The notes beneath the pieces are model-generated. The model did not search any database. It worked only from the letters and a program-made list of their open reading frames with translations, and was not told the origin of the DNA. Shown piece after piece: positions 14,174 to 25,400 of a DNA stretch of 64,000 bases. Source of the DNA: Strix aluco (taxonomy: Eukaryota; Chordata; Aves; Strigiformes; Strigidae). The stretch covers positions 24,550,264-24,614,263 of the forward strand of contig NC_133931.1 in assembly GCF_031877795.1 (NCBI RefSeq), written 5' to 3'. Position numbers and translations under genes: made by a program. Positions within the stretch are counted from its first letter, which is position 1; every line of letters begins with the position of its first letter.

Positions 14174-17100
14174 ACACACACACACACAGAGCCTTGCAAG
14201 ATTTTATCTGATGTTAACCTCAGCTACCCTTTTGAAAATGGGCAAACTTTGGGTAGATGCAGGGTTGAAGACCTCAGTGCTACAAGAACTTAAAAGAAAA
14301 ATGCAAAGCACACATGGAGCTAAGGCCACTCTGAGTTTAGACAGTGGCTTAGCATGTGTTTATAAAATCACACACTTGGCTTTAGGTGCCCAAATCCTTC
14401 CTCGGTGTCTTTTTAGGCAATGAGACCTGTGGCTTTGACCTGACAGCTTGTCCTCCCTTACTGATGCTCTGAGGTCACTGCTGTGAATCCTGCCCTGCTA
14501 ATCTCTCCCTTTCCCTTTCAGCATCGCTGACTGTCATTGCTGTAAAGGCTGTGGCCAGCATGATAACACTCTCTGCGAAGGGGAAAATGCAGCTAACTTA
14601 TCCTGTTTTCTATATCATGATTGTTTTAATGGCAATTTCTTGTGCTTTCCAAGTCAAGTAAGTGAGATTCTGCTTATCACCTAACCTTTTTATTTGACAT
14701 TTTATCTGTCAGTTTTATTCAGTACAGATACAAGTTGCACTTAAAGGCAATAAATTCCTGGCAGAACCTTGACAGATGCATGAATTGCCTACAGCTGATT
14801 GTATTGTTTATTTAGGCTTTATTTCTCAGTTTATAATTGATTATTATTATAAATGCTACCTTCTCTTGCTATCACCTTATACAAGGTCTTCCCAAATTTA
14901 CTTCTAGTTTTGGCACAGGTCTTGAACTCATTAAAGGAAATTTATGTTTATGTAAATTTTTGGGGGTTACTTTTAGAAACCTCCATTGCTGAATAATCAA
15001 ATGGCCATGTTTACCCTTATTAGGCCTTTATCTCTTTTCCCCAGCTTATGTCACTAGTCAGACAAAAGAAGAGAGTTTATCCCAACTTTCTTCCTGCCTC
15101 TGTTAAATCTGCGTATTGTTCTTTGCTACCCTCTACGTCTGTATCTTTTTAGGAAATAGTTAACTTTCGGTGTGCAGGGGACATCAAAGTTTTCCCCTCT
15201 GGCCTCTGGCCTGTTAAGTGATTGTTTTATGCTACTTTTGCAGATTGCTGGGGGTGGCAGCATGGTAAAATACAGCTTGCAGCTGAACAGAGAGTCCATT
15301 CCCTTTATGCCGGTCTCTCTGCTTCAGGTGCTGATAGCATCATTTAGTAATCTCATCTAGACTGCTTCAGTGTGAGTCTGAGTGTTTACTTGCATGATTA
15401 TTTTCCAGTAGAAGAGCCAGCCCAGCTTTCTCGTGGCAGAACATACCATTCCCATGTGGAATCAGAAAGTCCATGCGTTATTATGCAGTGACTCTCCATG
15501 GCTGACTCAGGAACTCCCCTGTAACAGATTATAGAGTGATTTACATCCAGCTTGTCTTCGCTGGGAGAACAGCTCAGGGCATTTAAAATAGGAAATAAAA
15601 GCTTGGTAAATAGGAAGCTGCTGAATTAAGCTCTCCTTCTTGCCAGTTTTTTCTTTCTTTCTTTTGCTGGGTCAAAATTAAAACAGAAGTGAAATATGCC
15701 CATTTCATTCCCTGGCTTCCGTGTCTCTTTCTCTCTTCTCTCTTGGATACATTTTCTAACAGAGACAGGGCTGTCAATCTGAATTTTTCATTTTATTTGT
15801 TTCCTCTCTTATTTTATTTGACTGTCATGTGTTAGCTCAGAACAGCCTGTGCTTCAACTTCCTCCTGGATTCAATGCTGGGCCTTGGTATCACTGTTTTA
15901 GTCCCTGTGACCAAGTTTGTTGCAAATGGCAGAAAATAATGAGGTGTTTTCAATGACTTCAAAATCCTGACTATCCTGTGGATATGTAGGATTTCTTTAT
16001 TTTTAAAGCACCATGGAGACTGTTCAACAGTTGCTAAAATAACCATGCAATTACTTTAATGGCTAAAACAGATCCAAGCTTGGTTTTTTTACTGTGCACA
16101 TATATTGTACCAGTGAAATATTTAAGTGTGGTTCTTTTTATAGGTTTTGAATACACTCTGCAGCCTCCTGATCTTTCTCTTTCGGTCTGAAATGCTCTGT
16201 TCACATAACAAAGTATCTGCTGGTGCATCCAAGAGTTCACACTCGTAATTCATCACCCTATGGGTAAATGTTGATAGCTGTGGTCTCCATACAAGTGGGT
16301 TAATTGCTCTGCCTTTTTCATCCGTTGATGCAGACTGTGCAGGCTGCTCTGCGGCCAGTGTCTTGGTCCTGCAGGTTTGTGTGCAGTGTATGCTCCTGTG
16401 GCCCTGCACGCTCTTGCTCATGATTCTGGTGAGGGTTTGTGTTGCTGTTCTGAGAAGCACAGCAGAGAGTTTCCAACCCAAGGAGCACAGGATTGGAGCC
16501 ACCTTCCCGGACTTTCCCGGCAGGACAGAGTGTGTCTGGGGTATGACTGCATGGATAAATATACAAATACGTGTTTTAGCCAAGTTGGATTGAGCAGTAG
16601 CAGCAATGTGGACTTCAGCAAAGTGAAACAGTTCCTACAAGAAGTTGCGTGTCCATGCCTGTGCTGGACATACACCCTTGCACAACCTGTTTAAATTTGA
16701 GTAAGTTATCCCTGGCTGCTTGCAGGCAGCCCTGCTTCCAAGAACCAACGCATACCATAAGCAGTAATACCCTAGCATTCCTCCCTTATCTGTGGCAGAC
16801 AAATTTTTTCCAACAGTGCTTCAAAGGACTCTCCAAAGACAACCTATGGCCAGAAGAATCCACGCCAGGCTTCTTGCTTTCACCTATTTGTTTGTACTCT
16901 GCATAGTCAAAATCAGAAAGTAAATTCAATACACATACGCATCTGTCCAGGGCTACTAGCTATTGTGGTAAGAAATAGTCACACTTATTGTTAAACTGAC
17001 ATAAAGTGGCTTAACCTGACTTAAAGTGCAATGAACCTCCTGTAGGCATGAGGTGCAATAATACTTGTCTTCCAGGTTCTTGAATCAAGCAATGCATCTG

Positions 17101-20100
17101 TACAAAGTGACAGCAGTTGTGCCCATTAATTTTGTGTTCTTCACCACCAGTGCCATCATTTCAGGTTTGTTTCTGGCCTTCTGCCTCTACAGAATGATTT
17201 TCTAAACATAAGGTTTTCAAGAATTGTTGCCCGTGAACAGGAACACAAACCAGTCATGTCTGTCTTCACAAAAAGAAGTTTTTCCTAAGTGACAGGTGTT
17301 TAAGTTCTGAAAAATGAGTAAGTTCAAAACTTTTGAAGCAAAATAAAAATACTCAAATTCTAGCATTTCTAGAATTGATATGTATGGTTTACTCTGCCTT
17401 GCTGGCTTACTAGAAGAACCTGAATTTATCCTAGCCTCATCTTGACATCAAGTAAATGAGTTTACCATGTGCACACCAGCCTTTCCATATCCGAACTGGT
17501 AGAGTAATTTTAACAGCCTGGCAAACTACTCAAATGACAACCAGCTGTGTTTCATAGTAGTTAGTGTATATTCTGTTTCAGAAGGTGGAATTCTAGGTTA
17601 AGTGAATGAAATAAAATGACTCCAAAGACTTTTTAAGCATTTAACATTTTATTCTGGGTGAGAACTTTGAACTCAGTGTTGTTAAAGAGGGACTGCAAAT
17701 CTTGGAAATGGTGCACAGCATAAGAACATGAGCAGGGAGGACGACTAAGATGCTGTATCAGCAATGAGCCAAAATGATCATGTTGTTAGAACATTTATGA
17801 CTCATTTTAACACACGCTGGGGGCTTTCCTGTCATTGCTGTGCAGGAGTTTCTCATGCAGAGCTGCCATTAATGAGAAGGGGAGTTAGCTTCATGCACAG
17901 ATTGCCTCAGCACCTGTGTTAGAAGAGACCTACACTTTGTGACTGAGAGGAGACTTGTGCCAAAAGGGGGTTGCGTTCTTGTGACCATATGGGGAATTTG
18001 GCCTTGTGCCTCCTTAAAAGATCAAGTACCTATTCAGGAATGGCTTAATAGCTTTGAGACTGGATACACATGCATTTGCACCGGGTTAGTTAAACCAGTG
18101 TAGGGCTTAGAAGAACAACCTCTGCTGAATCTTTCTGGGGTGCTTGTAGAAGGTACCTTGTCTTATGATTCCCCCATTTCCAGTTACAGCCTTTGAAGAT
18201 ACAGTCACGCTTCATCTGCGCTGGTTCACACTCTGGTGTTTCTAAGCAAAACTATGCTCATCAGTGGTTTAAAGCTAATATACTTGGCTGTGAATTGGGG
18301 CAGCTGAGATCCAGATACACATCTGGTTCTGTCACCTCCACTGCAGAGGTGCTAATTCCTGGAAGAGGGGTGACCAGAAAGAGCTAGTGATCCCTTCAGC
18401 CAGAAAGATTTGGCAAACTTGGCTGCTGGAGCCCTTAACTTGGTGTAAACATCAGGGACACAGCTAGTTATGGAAAACCTGTTCCCAATTGGAGTTAAGA
18501 TGTCCACATGGTCTGTTGGAGTGGCTTAACTAAATCCATGAAGAACCTGTTAGCTATATTAGTATGACTCTGCGAGTAAGACCTTGAGTTTAACCTGCAT
18601 AAAAACTGTTGCTGACAATGCAAAAAATACCTGCATCTGTGCAGTTACTAGCACAGCACATGCTCCAACCTGATAAACTAAACTTTCTCCAGTCCCATGC
18701 AGTATCTTGAGAAAGCCTACGTAGTGGAATATGGACACATAAAGTGAACCCATCACAATGTGTATTAATACCGTATTTGGGATTTTTTTGCTCCATTTGA
18801 GCATGACACTGCTCCTGACCCACCCAGCTGTAATTCATATCACTTGGAAGCCAGTCAAGATCTGCAATTCTTGTTTCTGTCACATTCCAGGGGTCATATT
18901 TTATCGGGAATTCCAAAGTGCAGCTTTGCTGAGCGTGTTCATGTTTCTGTTTGGGTAAGTGTATCGGCCTAAAATCTGTCCTAACGTTTGTACTGAAACA
19001 GCATTGCCTTTCGGAATCCCTTCTTTTCTCAGTAAGAAGAAACCCGTCTTGTTATTAAAGTATTATGGAATAGCCATTATACTAGGATAAAAAAAATTAA
19101 AGGAAAGATTGATGTCTGCACTTAGGGAATTTGGAGGCCTGGTTTTGAATCCAAAGATGTAAAAATGTGAGACACTTCTGAACTACTAATCTCATGATGG
19201 AATGAAAAAACAGCAGCATGTGTTCCTGCAGCAGGAAGGAGAAATCACTGCTCTCTACTAAAGATCATGTTATAGGGGGTGCTTTTACAACTACAAGAAA
19301 TCTTCTCCCATTGCTACCTTCCCCTTGCGTGTCTGGCTGGTCTTTGCTGCCACTAAGTGTGGGCAATTATATGAGTTGCTTGCCTACAAGGCAGTGCTAT
19401 AATATGTCTCCCCAATCTTCCTGTGCTGAGAAAGACACAGCATGCCTGTGGAAAAGTTCAGAGCATGCTAAGAAGCTGTTAACAATAAATGTTTGAAGAA
19501 GGGCCTAGGTGTTGTGAGAGCAGAAACCTTCTGCTGGATACCAGCACCGTAACAGCTCTGGGGACAGGTGACAGTTACTTGATAATGAGCGTGAGATGGT
19601 TAAAAGCATCTCCCAGAACTGCTGGAGGTGTGTTGCCACAGTACTGTCAAATGAACAGGGATGATAGCTACAGATGTCTTCATCCTCTGCAGCTGGACTG
19701 GAGTAGGTGCACACAACCAGTATCTTGTCTGAATGCAGGAAAATGGAGATGAGCAAATTCAACCCATGTATTTGGCAGGCAGGAATTAGTGGTTGTGTGT
19801 CCAACAGAGCGGATAGAAGATTTATCCAAGCATAGCAGTTTTTCATTGCTCCTGGCTTACAGCTTGCCCCTGAGACACACAGTCAAATGAGAAAAACAAC
19901 AGAGATGTTGATTGTCTGCAGCTAGACTGAGTTGTTAATGAAATTACAAATGCTAGAAGGTTAGCTTAGATGCTCTGTGAAGATTTGCTCAGGGATTCAA
20001 ATGTTGTGGTCTCACACTCACAGGCATCTGATTAGGTATATATTGCTGAAAGTGTAATTTTGCCTGCAGAGCCTTTGGAACTGGTAGTAAAGCTTCAGGG

Positions 20101-20781
20101 GCAAAAACTAGACTGAAAAGGAGCCCAAGATGAATTTATAGAGCTGCCAGAAACAAAAGCTTCTTTACAAACTGATCAGCTTGGGTTTGGAAGTCCTTGA
20201 AAAAGAAACATGGAAAGAAATTCTCATCTCAGATGCAGTGAACTGTTCCTAATGATACTATGCCACTGTTATTTTGCAGGTGTCTCCTATCTTTCCTTGG
20301 TGTATTTGTAATTGCAAGAAATAAAAAAGAAGAGCATGTACAAATTCCTTTTATTGACTATGGACATATTCCTGGTGAGTAGGGTTTTTTTCTGTCTCTC
20401 TTTAAAAATGAGTTATCAGATAATGGGATGACCTAGGAGACTTGAGTCACAAATGTGCTCTAGTCATATTTAATAAATATACTGTTCCCTTAATTTCTAT
20501 TCCTGTTCCCAACAGATTTTTCAAAGAATTTTTCAGAGTTTTTCCAAGCTATTGTTACAACCAGTCAAATGAAAACAATGATTACTGGAGCAAAGAATGT
20601 TTAAATGATGGATTGGTGGGGGATTTGTTTTATTAAAATTCTTCACAGAATTGTTGTTTTTCCCTTCTCTCACCCCATTTCCTTAGGACAAAAATTGACA
20701 GGCAAAATACAACCAGATTCTCACATTTCATGCTATGGCACTTTGAATAATGAAGATGACTCAGTGAAAAGTCAAAGCTGA
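1887..20781 (+). CDS. NIPAL2: NIPAL2, NIPA-like magnesium transporter, 3' eight coding exons (5' part outside window)
   Basis: Coding segments are 1887-1946, 3907-4028, 10062-10158, 14522-14657, 17076-17164, 18891-18954, 20280-20374 and 20687-20781. They total 758 nt, all introns are GT-AG, all phases match, and the joined frame (about 252 residues) ends in TGA. The product is a multi-pass membrane protein of the NIPA family (Pfam Mg_trans_NIPA), whose members move Mg2+ across membranes. Visible hydrophobic helices include GTYLLVTFAP, the ILGIIIFCILLYFY segment followed by basic KRK, YPVFYIMIVLMAISC, VVPINFVFFTTSAIISG and CLLSFLGVFVIARN. The cytosolic tail carries QPDSHxxxYGTL and ends VKSQS. 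The family is clear. Paralog NIPAL2 is chosen over NIPAL1, 3 and 4 from the tail and from the neighbour POP1, which adjoins NIPAL2 in human from memory. Roughly the first 110 residues and the promoter lie left of the window. The tail appears a few residues shorter than human as I recall it. Confidence 0.93.
1947..3906 (+). other. NIPAL2: NIPAL2 intron between exons a and b
   Basis: About 2.0 kb. Open frames on both strands here show no family motif and no splice context. Nothing else is recognised. Confidence 0.7.
3907..4028 (+). CDS. NIPAL2: NIPAL2 internal exon b (122 nt)
   Basis: The acceptor follows a pyrimidine-rich stretch ending AAAG and the donor is gtgagt. It encodes a helix with GTYLLVTFAPN, a polar loop PQELTARRVQNY, and the start of the next helix LVSWPFLVYL. 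TYLLVTFAPN is strongly conserved across NIPA-like proteins. The exon ends in phase 0. Confidence 0.93.
4184..4221 (+). repeat. 15-bp tandem repeat, 2.5 copies
   Basis: The unit AAAATATGCTGAACC occurs twice without change (4184-4198 and 4199-4213), followed by its first eight bases. It lies in the NIPAL2 intron just after the exon at 3907-4028. Confidence 0.9.
5004..5037 (+). repeat. Short TTTCTGCAT tandem repeat
   Basis: About four near-copies of a TTTCTGCA unit with small length variations, in a NIPAL2 intron. Confidence 0.75.
8397..8432 (-). other. Antisense AATAAA plus A-tract: possible retrocopy 3' end
   Basis: Read on the complement, AATAAA (8432-8427) is followed 17 bases later by a run of 13 A (8409-8397). 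This is the spacing of a polyadenylated mRNA 3' end. Upstream on the complement is AT-rich, UTR-like sequence (about 8433-8560) with no recognisable coding region. It lies inside a NIPAL2 intron in antisense. It could be the tail of a reverse-transcribed mRNA, or chance. Confidence 0.35.
10062..10158 (+). CDS. NIPAL2: NIPAL2 internal exon c (97 nt)
   Basis: The acceptor is TTTGTCTTCAG and the donor is gtaaga. It encodes ILGIIIFCILLYFYKRKAV and then VVLLMMVALL, two hydrophobic stretches separated by a basic cytosolic loop. It ends one base into an Ala codon. Confidence 0.92.
11120..11141 (+). repeat. (TTTA)5 microsatellite
   Basis: About five and a half copies of a TTTA tetramer in a NIPAL2 intron. 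Confidence 0.85.
12653..12730 (+). repeat. A/C-rich low-complexity tract
   Basis: AAAC and CAAA-type low-complexity sequence in a NIPAL2 intron. It resembles A-rich junk rather than a defined element. Confidence 0.7.
14141..14188 (+). repeat. Compound (CT)n-(CA)n microsatellite
   Basis: About 30 bases of CT repeat, with one interruption, pass directly into about 16 bases of CA repeat. It lies in a NIPAL2 intron, about 330 bp upstream of the exon at 14522. Confidence 0.9.
14522..14657 (+). CDS. NIPAL2: NIPAL2 internal exon d (136 nt)
   Basis: The acceptor is a long pyrimidine tract ending CTTTCAG and the donor is gtaagt. It encodes SLTVIAVKAVASMITLS, a family-conserved segment in which VKAV recurs across NIPA proteins, then a polar loop and the helix YPVFYIMIVLMAISCAFQV. 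The final Lys codon is split with the exon at 17076. Confidence 0.94.
14658..17075 (+). other. NIPAL2: NIPAL2 intron between exons d and e
   Basis: About 2.4 kb. I see nothing beyond ordinary unique sequence. Overlapping open frames near 16122-16694 on both strands lack any family signature. Confidence 0.7.
17076..17164 (+). CDS. NIPAL2: NIPAL2 internal exon e (89 nt)
   Basis: The acceptor is TCTTCCAG and the donor is gtttgt. It encodes FLNQAMHLYKVTAVVPINF and then VFFTTSAIIS. This matches the conserved NIPA block in which a loop with LNxA is followed by a helix with VxP and a T/S-rich segment. Confidence 0.94.
17165..18890 (+). other. NIPAL2: NIPAL2 intron between exons e and f
   Basis: About 1.7 kb of ordinary unique sequence. 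Nothing recognised. Confidence 0.7.
18891..18954 (+). CDS. NIPAL2: NIPAL2 internal exon f (64 nt)
   Basis: The acceptor is CACATTCCAG and the donor is gtaagt. It encodes VIFYREFQSAALLSVFMFLF between two split Gly codons. IFYxEF is a NIPA-family hallmark, and the rest is a transmembrane helix. Confidence 0.93.
18955..20279 (+). other. NIPAL2: NIPAL2 intron between exons f and g
   Basis: About 1.3 kb. Nothing recognised. Confidence 0.7.
20280..20374 (+). CDS. NIPAL2: NIPAL2 internal exon g (95 nt)
   Basis: The acceptor is ATTTTGCAG and the donor is gtgagt. It encodes the last helix, CLLSFLGVFVIARN, then a charged cytosolic segment KKEEHVQIPFIDYGHIP. It ends one base into a Gly codon. Confidence 0.94.
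20375..20686 (+). other. NIPAL2: NIPAL2 intron between exons g and the terminal exon
   Basis: A 312-nt intron with donor gtgagt and acceptor CCTTAG. Nothing else recognised. Confidence 0.8.
20687..20781 (+). CDS. NIPAL2: NIPAL2 terminal coding exon with stop
   Basis: The acceptor is CCTTAG. It encodes the polar C-terminal tail, with IQPDSHISCYGTLNNEDD and a final VKSQS before TGA at 20779-20781. An AATAAA hexamer lies only three bases past the stop (20785-20790). It is unlikely to be the main polyadenylation site because it would leave almost no 3' UTR. Confidence 0.92.
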
Positions 20782-22436
20782 AAGAATAAAGCACCTTACA
20801 TGACAATTAACAGGAGGAACACCACTGGAACAAGGATCATCAGCATCATTTTGTTGGACATATTCAAGTATATGTTGAACTCCTGTATGTTGATGAGTCA
20901 AAGTATTATTTAATCCTACTTAATTTATCCCATGGTTGTTCCAAATGTGTTCTGAAGATAAAGGAAGCCTTAAGAAAAACTAAATAACCATTAATGAAAT
21001 GGAACATTCTCCTAATATCAATGCCTCTTGGGGATATTTTTAGAATCTTAATTGCCTTGAAATGCAAATAAGCACAGAACAGGATTATAAAAATTCCCCT
21101 TTGAAACCCCTCAGATCTGTGTAGATGCTTAAAGACAAAGGTGAGAAATGAGAAGAATTTTCATAAGTGACTTCAAAGTATTCTGCTATATGTAGAATCC
21201 CTTTAAAAATCTGCTCTTTCCTGTTCAGGAGTCAAAACTGTGGACATATATACAGTATACACAATATGTACACACAAAGTATTTTATATTATGTGTAGAA
21301 GGAAAATCCTGATTATCTTCTGCCAGCAGATTAATTCTCTTATTTTCCAAGGAAATAAACAGTTGTGGGAGGAGGGGGAAGGAAGAGAGCATTTGCGATA
21401 AACATAGGCACATGCACTCATGCACACATTTGAGGTGCCCAGCCAAGGCAGAGCTAGGGAACCACGCTTGACATTTTACATCCTCCCAGGAGAGTCCTGT
21501 GGACTGGGCTGGGCTATACTACCTGTTAGTATAGTCTGGCCTGAGATTTAGCCTCTGTTTTCAGGAAAATAAGGTTTTAGTGAAAAAACTGACAAGTTCT
21601 CCAGAGGAAATGGAGTAGCCTGGCTCTCTCCTTTGATGTGTCTTGGAAAAATACTCCCAAAAAAGAAAACTAGAGCAACTTCTGCCTCCTTCCTAAACTG
21701 CTGGTAATCCTGCATGAGGAAAGGCTGTAAAAAACAGGATCACAAAGAGTCGTGGTAACAGTACAGTTTTTCCTTCATTAAATGGTAGTGTCTCCACACT
21801 GGTTTGAAGAGCCAGCAATGATGGGAACCATGGCAATACAGGCTCTGTGTTCAGGTATGGGAGGTCTTGGTGTCCGTCAGTCCCAGCCTCCTGGCAAGAA
21901 AGCTTCTTCTGGGCATTCATCATGGGTCTACTTATCCCCACCTGGTAGCACCGACCTACCTCAGCTGGCACAGTGGGGTCAGACACCTCCTCTGCAGAAA
22001 CAGGTGAAAGTGCTCTTGGAAAGTGTTTGTATCTTGGGCAAAATACTTGTTTTAGGTTTGAATTAATCTGCAGTAATGGATATGGGCTGTAGGCTGTGTG
22101 TATTTTGTTTCAGTGGGATATGAGGAAATGAGGTCTCTTTTTTTTCCCAAATAATTGTTTATTTCATTTTAAAATAGGTACAGCTGAAGATCTATAAGAC
22201 AGTTTCATTTCAAACCCTACAAAGCACACTCAGAGCTGCAGTTTTTCCTATGCAGCAATGTCCCTGGAGCCGGGGCGGGGGGGGGGGCAGTTGTGAAGCT
22301 GTTTTCCAACATGGATCTTTTCCAGCTGGCACAGGACGAGACTTTGTGTCTGCACCTTACTTGTACCAGCTGCCTGGACGTGGCCTTCCTTTCCCCTCTT
22401 ACAGCTTGAGTTCAAGTTTCTAAAGCTTAAAATAAA
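20782..22436 (+). other. NIPAL2: Probable NIPAL2 3' UTR with candidate poly(A) signals
   Basis: No coding signal follows the stop. Canonical AATAAA hexamers occur at 20785-20790, 21354-21359 and 22431-22436, and an ATTAAA at 22893-22898. Which of them is used cannot be told from sequence, so the right-hand edge given here is only a plausible limit. Confidence 0.4.
22272..22287 (+). repeat. G-rich tract (4 G, C, 11 G)
   Basis: This short G-rich tract lies in the likely NIPAL2 3' UTR or just past it. If transcribed it could form a quadruplex in the RNA. Confidence 0.8.
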
Positions 22437-25400
22437 AAAAAGCACATTCTTTTCATATGCTTTCTCCAGGGAGTAAGGGCATGCCTCTATCTTTCTTTTG
22501 CAAGTCAAATTTAAGCTGCTTTCTAAGTCTCAAGTGCGAGTGTGCGCTGAAGATGGAAATAGGAGGCCTACAGGTTTTCATTCTGTGACCTGGGAAACAA
22601 ATGGGTGAAAGGATTTGGTTTCATTTCTCTTATCTGTTTCCATGACTCAGGAGAGCTGGAAGAGGTAATAAAGGTTACCAGGTATAGGATTTTCTCTTTA
22701 AAGTAAGAAATCAAATGTAAAAATCTGTGACAAAAGCTATGATTTATTTTAAACTACTGTATTTTTTTTTGAACAACACTTTTTTCTTCCTATGGGTTTA
22801 TACAAAAATTCTAAGGGTTAAAATGTTTTATTTAGACTTAAATGTAATTGAGATTAATTTATGGAGCAAAACACTGGTAGGAATTATGTGCAATTAAAAG
22901 TTGTGATTTGACATAATTTTGAGATGTGAGCACATTCCAACTAACTAATGTATTACAGGATCAGAAAACTCAGTGATAAGAATTCATTACTGTTCTGCTA
23001 AGAAAGGGGCATGATTTATTTCAAGAATCAGTTTCTAATCAATGTAATTTTCAGATTCTGCTTGCGATATTTAGGTTGCAAACATCACAGACAAATGCCT
23101 GCTAAAGAAAAAGCTTTTCACTGGAATACAAAAAAGTCCCTGGCGCTCTTGTCTTTAATAATGAGTTATTTTCTTGCAATGTTTTTCCTGACATCAAAAA
23201 TGTGGGCCAGACATAAGCTGCAAAACTTGCACCTGCAGACTGAACTTTCTTGAAGAGATCCTCCACAGGATCTGAGGAAATCAAACCATGGGAAGGCGTG
23301 GTGGGCAGGCAGCAGCTCACATGGTCCCCCCAGGCTCCAGTTTGGGATTTTTGACAGACCAAAACCAGCAGGACTTGTTTAGTGCTTGTTCCACTGCTGG
23401 TCACGCTGTGGTAAGAGATGAAGTATTAACTGGCCACAGGCCTGGAAATGGGAGCTCTGGGGTAGAGCGAGGCAGTTTAACTTTTTCTGTAAAATATCAG
23501 GATGCATTTACCAAACAGTTTCAGCTGGCAAAAAAATAAATGAATTTTGGACTGGATTTGTATTTCTGCCCATAGTAGGGGCCTGGTGTTCACCTGGCAG
23601 GCTTCCTGCCTGCTCCTTGCTACAGCCCAGCTTTTGGTGGCCTCATGTTTTGCATGTAAGAGCACTGGTCACCTAAAACCAAAGGAGAGAGGTGGGACAT
23701 TATAGGGGCTTGAGCTTCTGTGCTTTGAACCTGTGATTTCATGCACCTGGTGAGCTACTTGAACTGCTAAAAGTCTCATCCTCTTTTTCCTGGCTGTGAG
23801 GTCCTGCATGGCCTGTGGCTCTCTGTGAGCCAGTTCAGCTCACTCACCCTGCAGAAACCATCTGCTTTCTAATCCTTGCTGGGTTGGCTCTCTGAGCGGA
23901 GCTAACCAGGTTGACTGGAACACATGGTAGGAAGGAGGGGAACTATTCAATTATCTTTCTCCTTCTGAGGAGCTTCACTATACAGCTAGCATCCTGCTAA
24001 GCTCACTCTTCATGTACCACTATGCCCCAAATGCAACAGTTACAAGCTTCTTGAAGCACTTTTAAGTGTCTGACTCCTGAAGCAAAACCCTGAGCCAGAC
24101 TCACTGGGTTGTGCATAGTGAGCATTGAGTGGCTCCACATGGGGCTGAGATCAGCAGCTTGTGGCACCAGGAGTATCCTAAGGTCAACTAGAAGCCGACA
24201 CACATGTCTGACTAGAACTTAATCTAAGGACATTGTTTTCTTTCCAATGACTGTTTGCTATAAGGTGCATAAACAGTGCTGGAAGGATGGACTGAAAAGT
24301 TTTCTGAACTCAAAATGGTCTCCTCTTGCGTTCTCTTATTCCAACTCACTTTATGCAGGATCACTGGTTGCTTGTAGAGAAAATGTTGCCTCTGATGACA
24401 CTAGGGTGCAGATGATTTGACTAAGCTGTCTTTCAGTTTGCCCTTTTGTTACTGTCCACAGAGGCTTGGCTTTTTTTCTTGTTTAAATATGTTTGTTTAT
24501 TCCTTCTGGAGAAATCAGCTGGACTGTGTTAGCAACTAGCCCAAAGGAGATAGAAGCTAATTACCATAATTATTATTGGAGGGCCAAGCTGGAAGACTTA
24601 CAACCTGAGGCCACTTCAAGAGCAAAAGATAGAGAAATGTTTAGCATTCTGGATTCTCAGGAGTTTGAGAAATTCTGTGTTTGCAATGAGTCTGGGTTCT
24701 GGGATAGAATTAGTGAATAATTAGTGATTCATCAGTGAATAAATAGTGATTCCATGTATTTTTGTATGTGGTTTTAGTTACTGATTTGGGAGTGAAGGAT
24801 GACTATTCTCTGCCTAGAGAAACAGAGAGGAAATAAGACATTCCCTTGGCAGATGGGAGATGTTGCAACATTTTGAAGCTGGGAGATGTGTAAAGGCACC
24901 TTCCAAGCACCCTGGCTGAAGTAACCATTGAGTTATAACATACAAGGAGGCATCACTGGCAAATACATCACTACATATTAAGCAGTCATGACCATTTAGA
25001 AAGGATCCCTGTCCTCTTGTCATATGTTAAATCCATTCAGAGCACATGTAGCTGATCTGGCCCTTTGGCTGCACATAAAGATATTTGTGAAACATGCTAA
25101 ATGGGATGCCTTGACCATCATATCAATGCCTCTTTGGCATGTACTGTCTCCCATGCATAGCTGTTGCCAGGTCCTCCCTGTGGGGAAATTAGACTGTGTG
25201 GTGTGTACACACCACAGGCTTACTCTGATAAGAAGATACAGTACATGCCAGGACATTCCCATGATCTGGGAAGTGTTTATAGAGTACCGCCCTACAAGGA
25301 AGTTGTGCAAACCTACAGTCTTAGATTATGTTCCCTTCATTTTGTGATTCCCACCAGAGTAATCAAGGGCAGTTTTGGGTATCCACAGAAGTGGAATTAC

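Larger units (their letters stand above)
10159..14521 (+). other. NIPAL2: NIPAL2 intron between exons c and d
   Basis: About 4.4 kb. It holds a TTTA repeat, an A/C-rich tract and the CT/CA microsatellite. A GC-richer patch near 11344-11934 has a 196-codon antisense open frame with no recognisable domain. Confidence 0.7.

Noticed and set aside
16122..16694. Cluster of open frames on both strands near 16.4 kb
   Set aside because: No conserved motif, and the segment is spliced out between two well-supported NIPAL2 exons.
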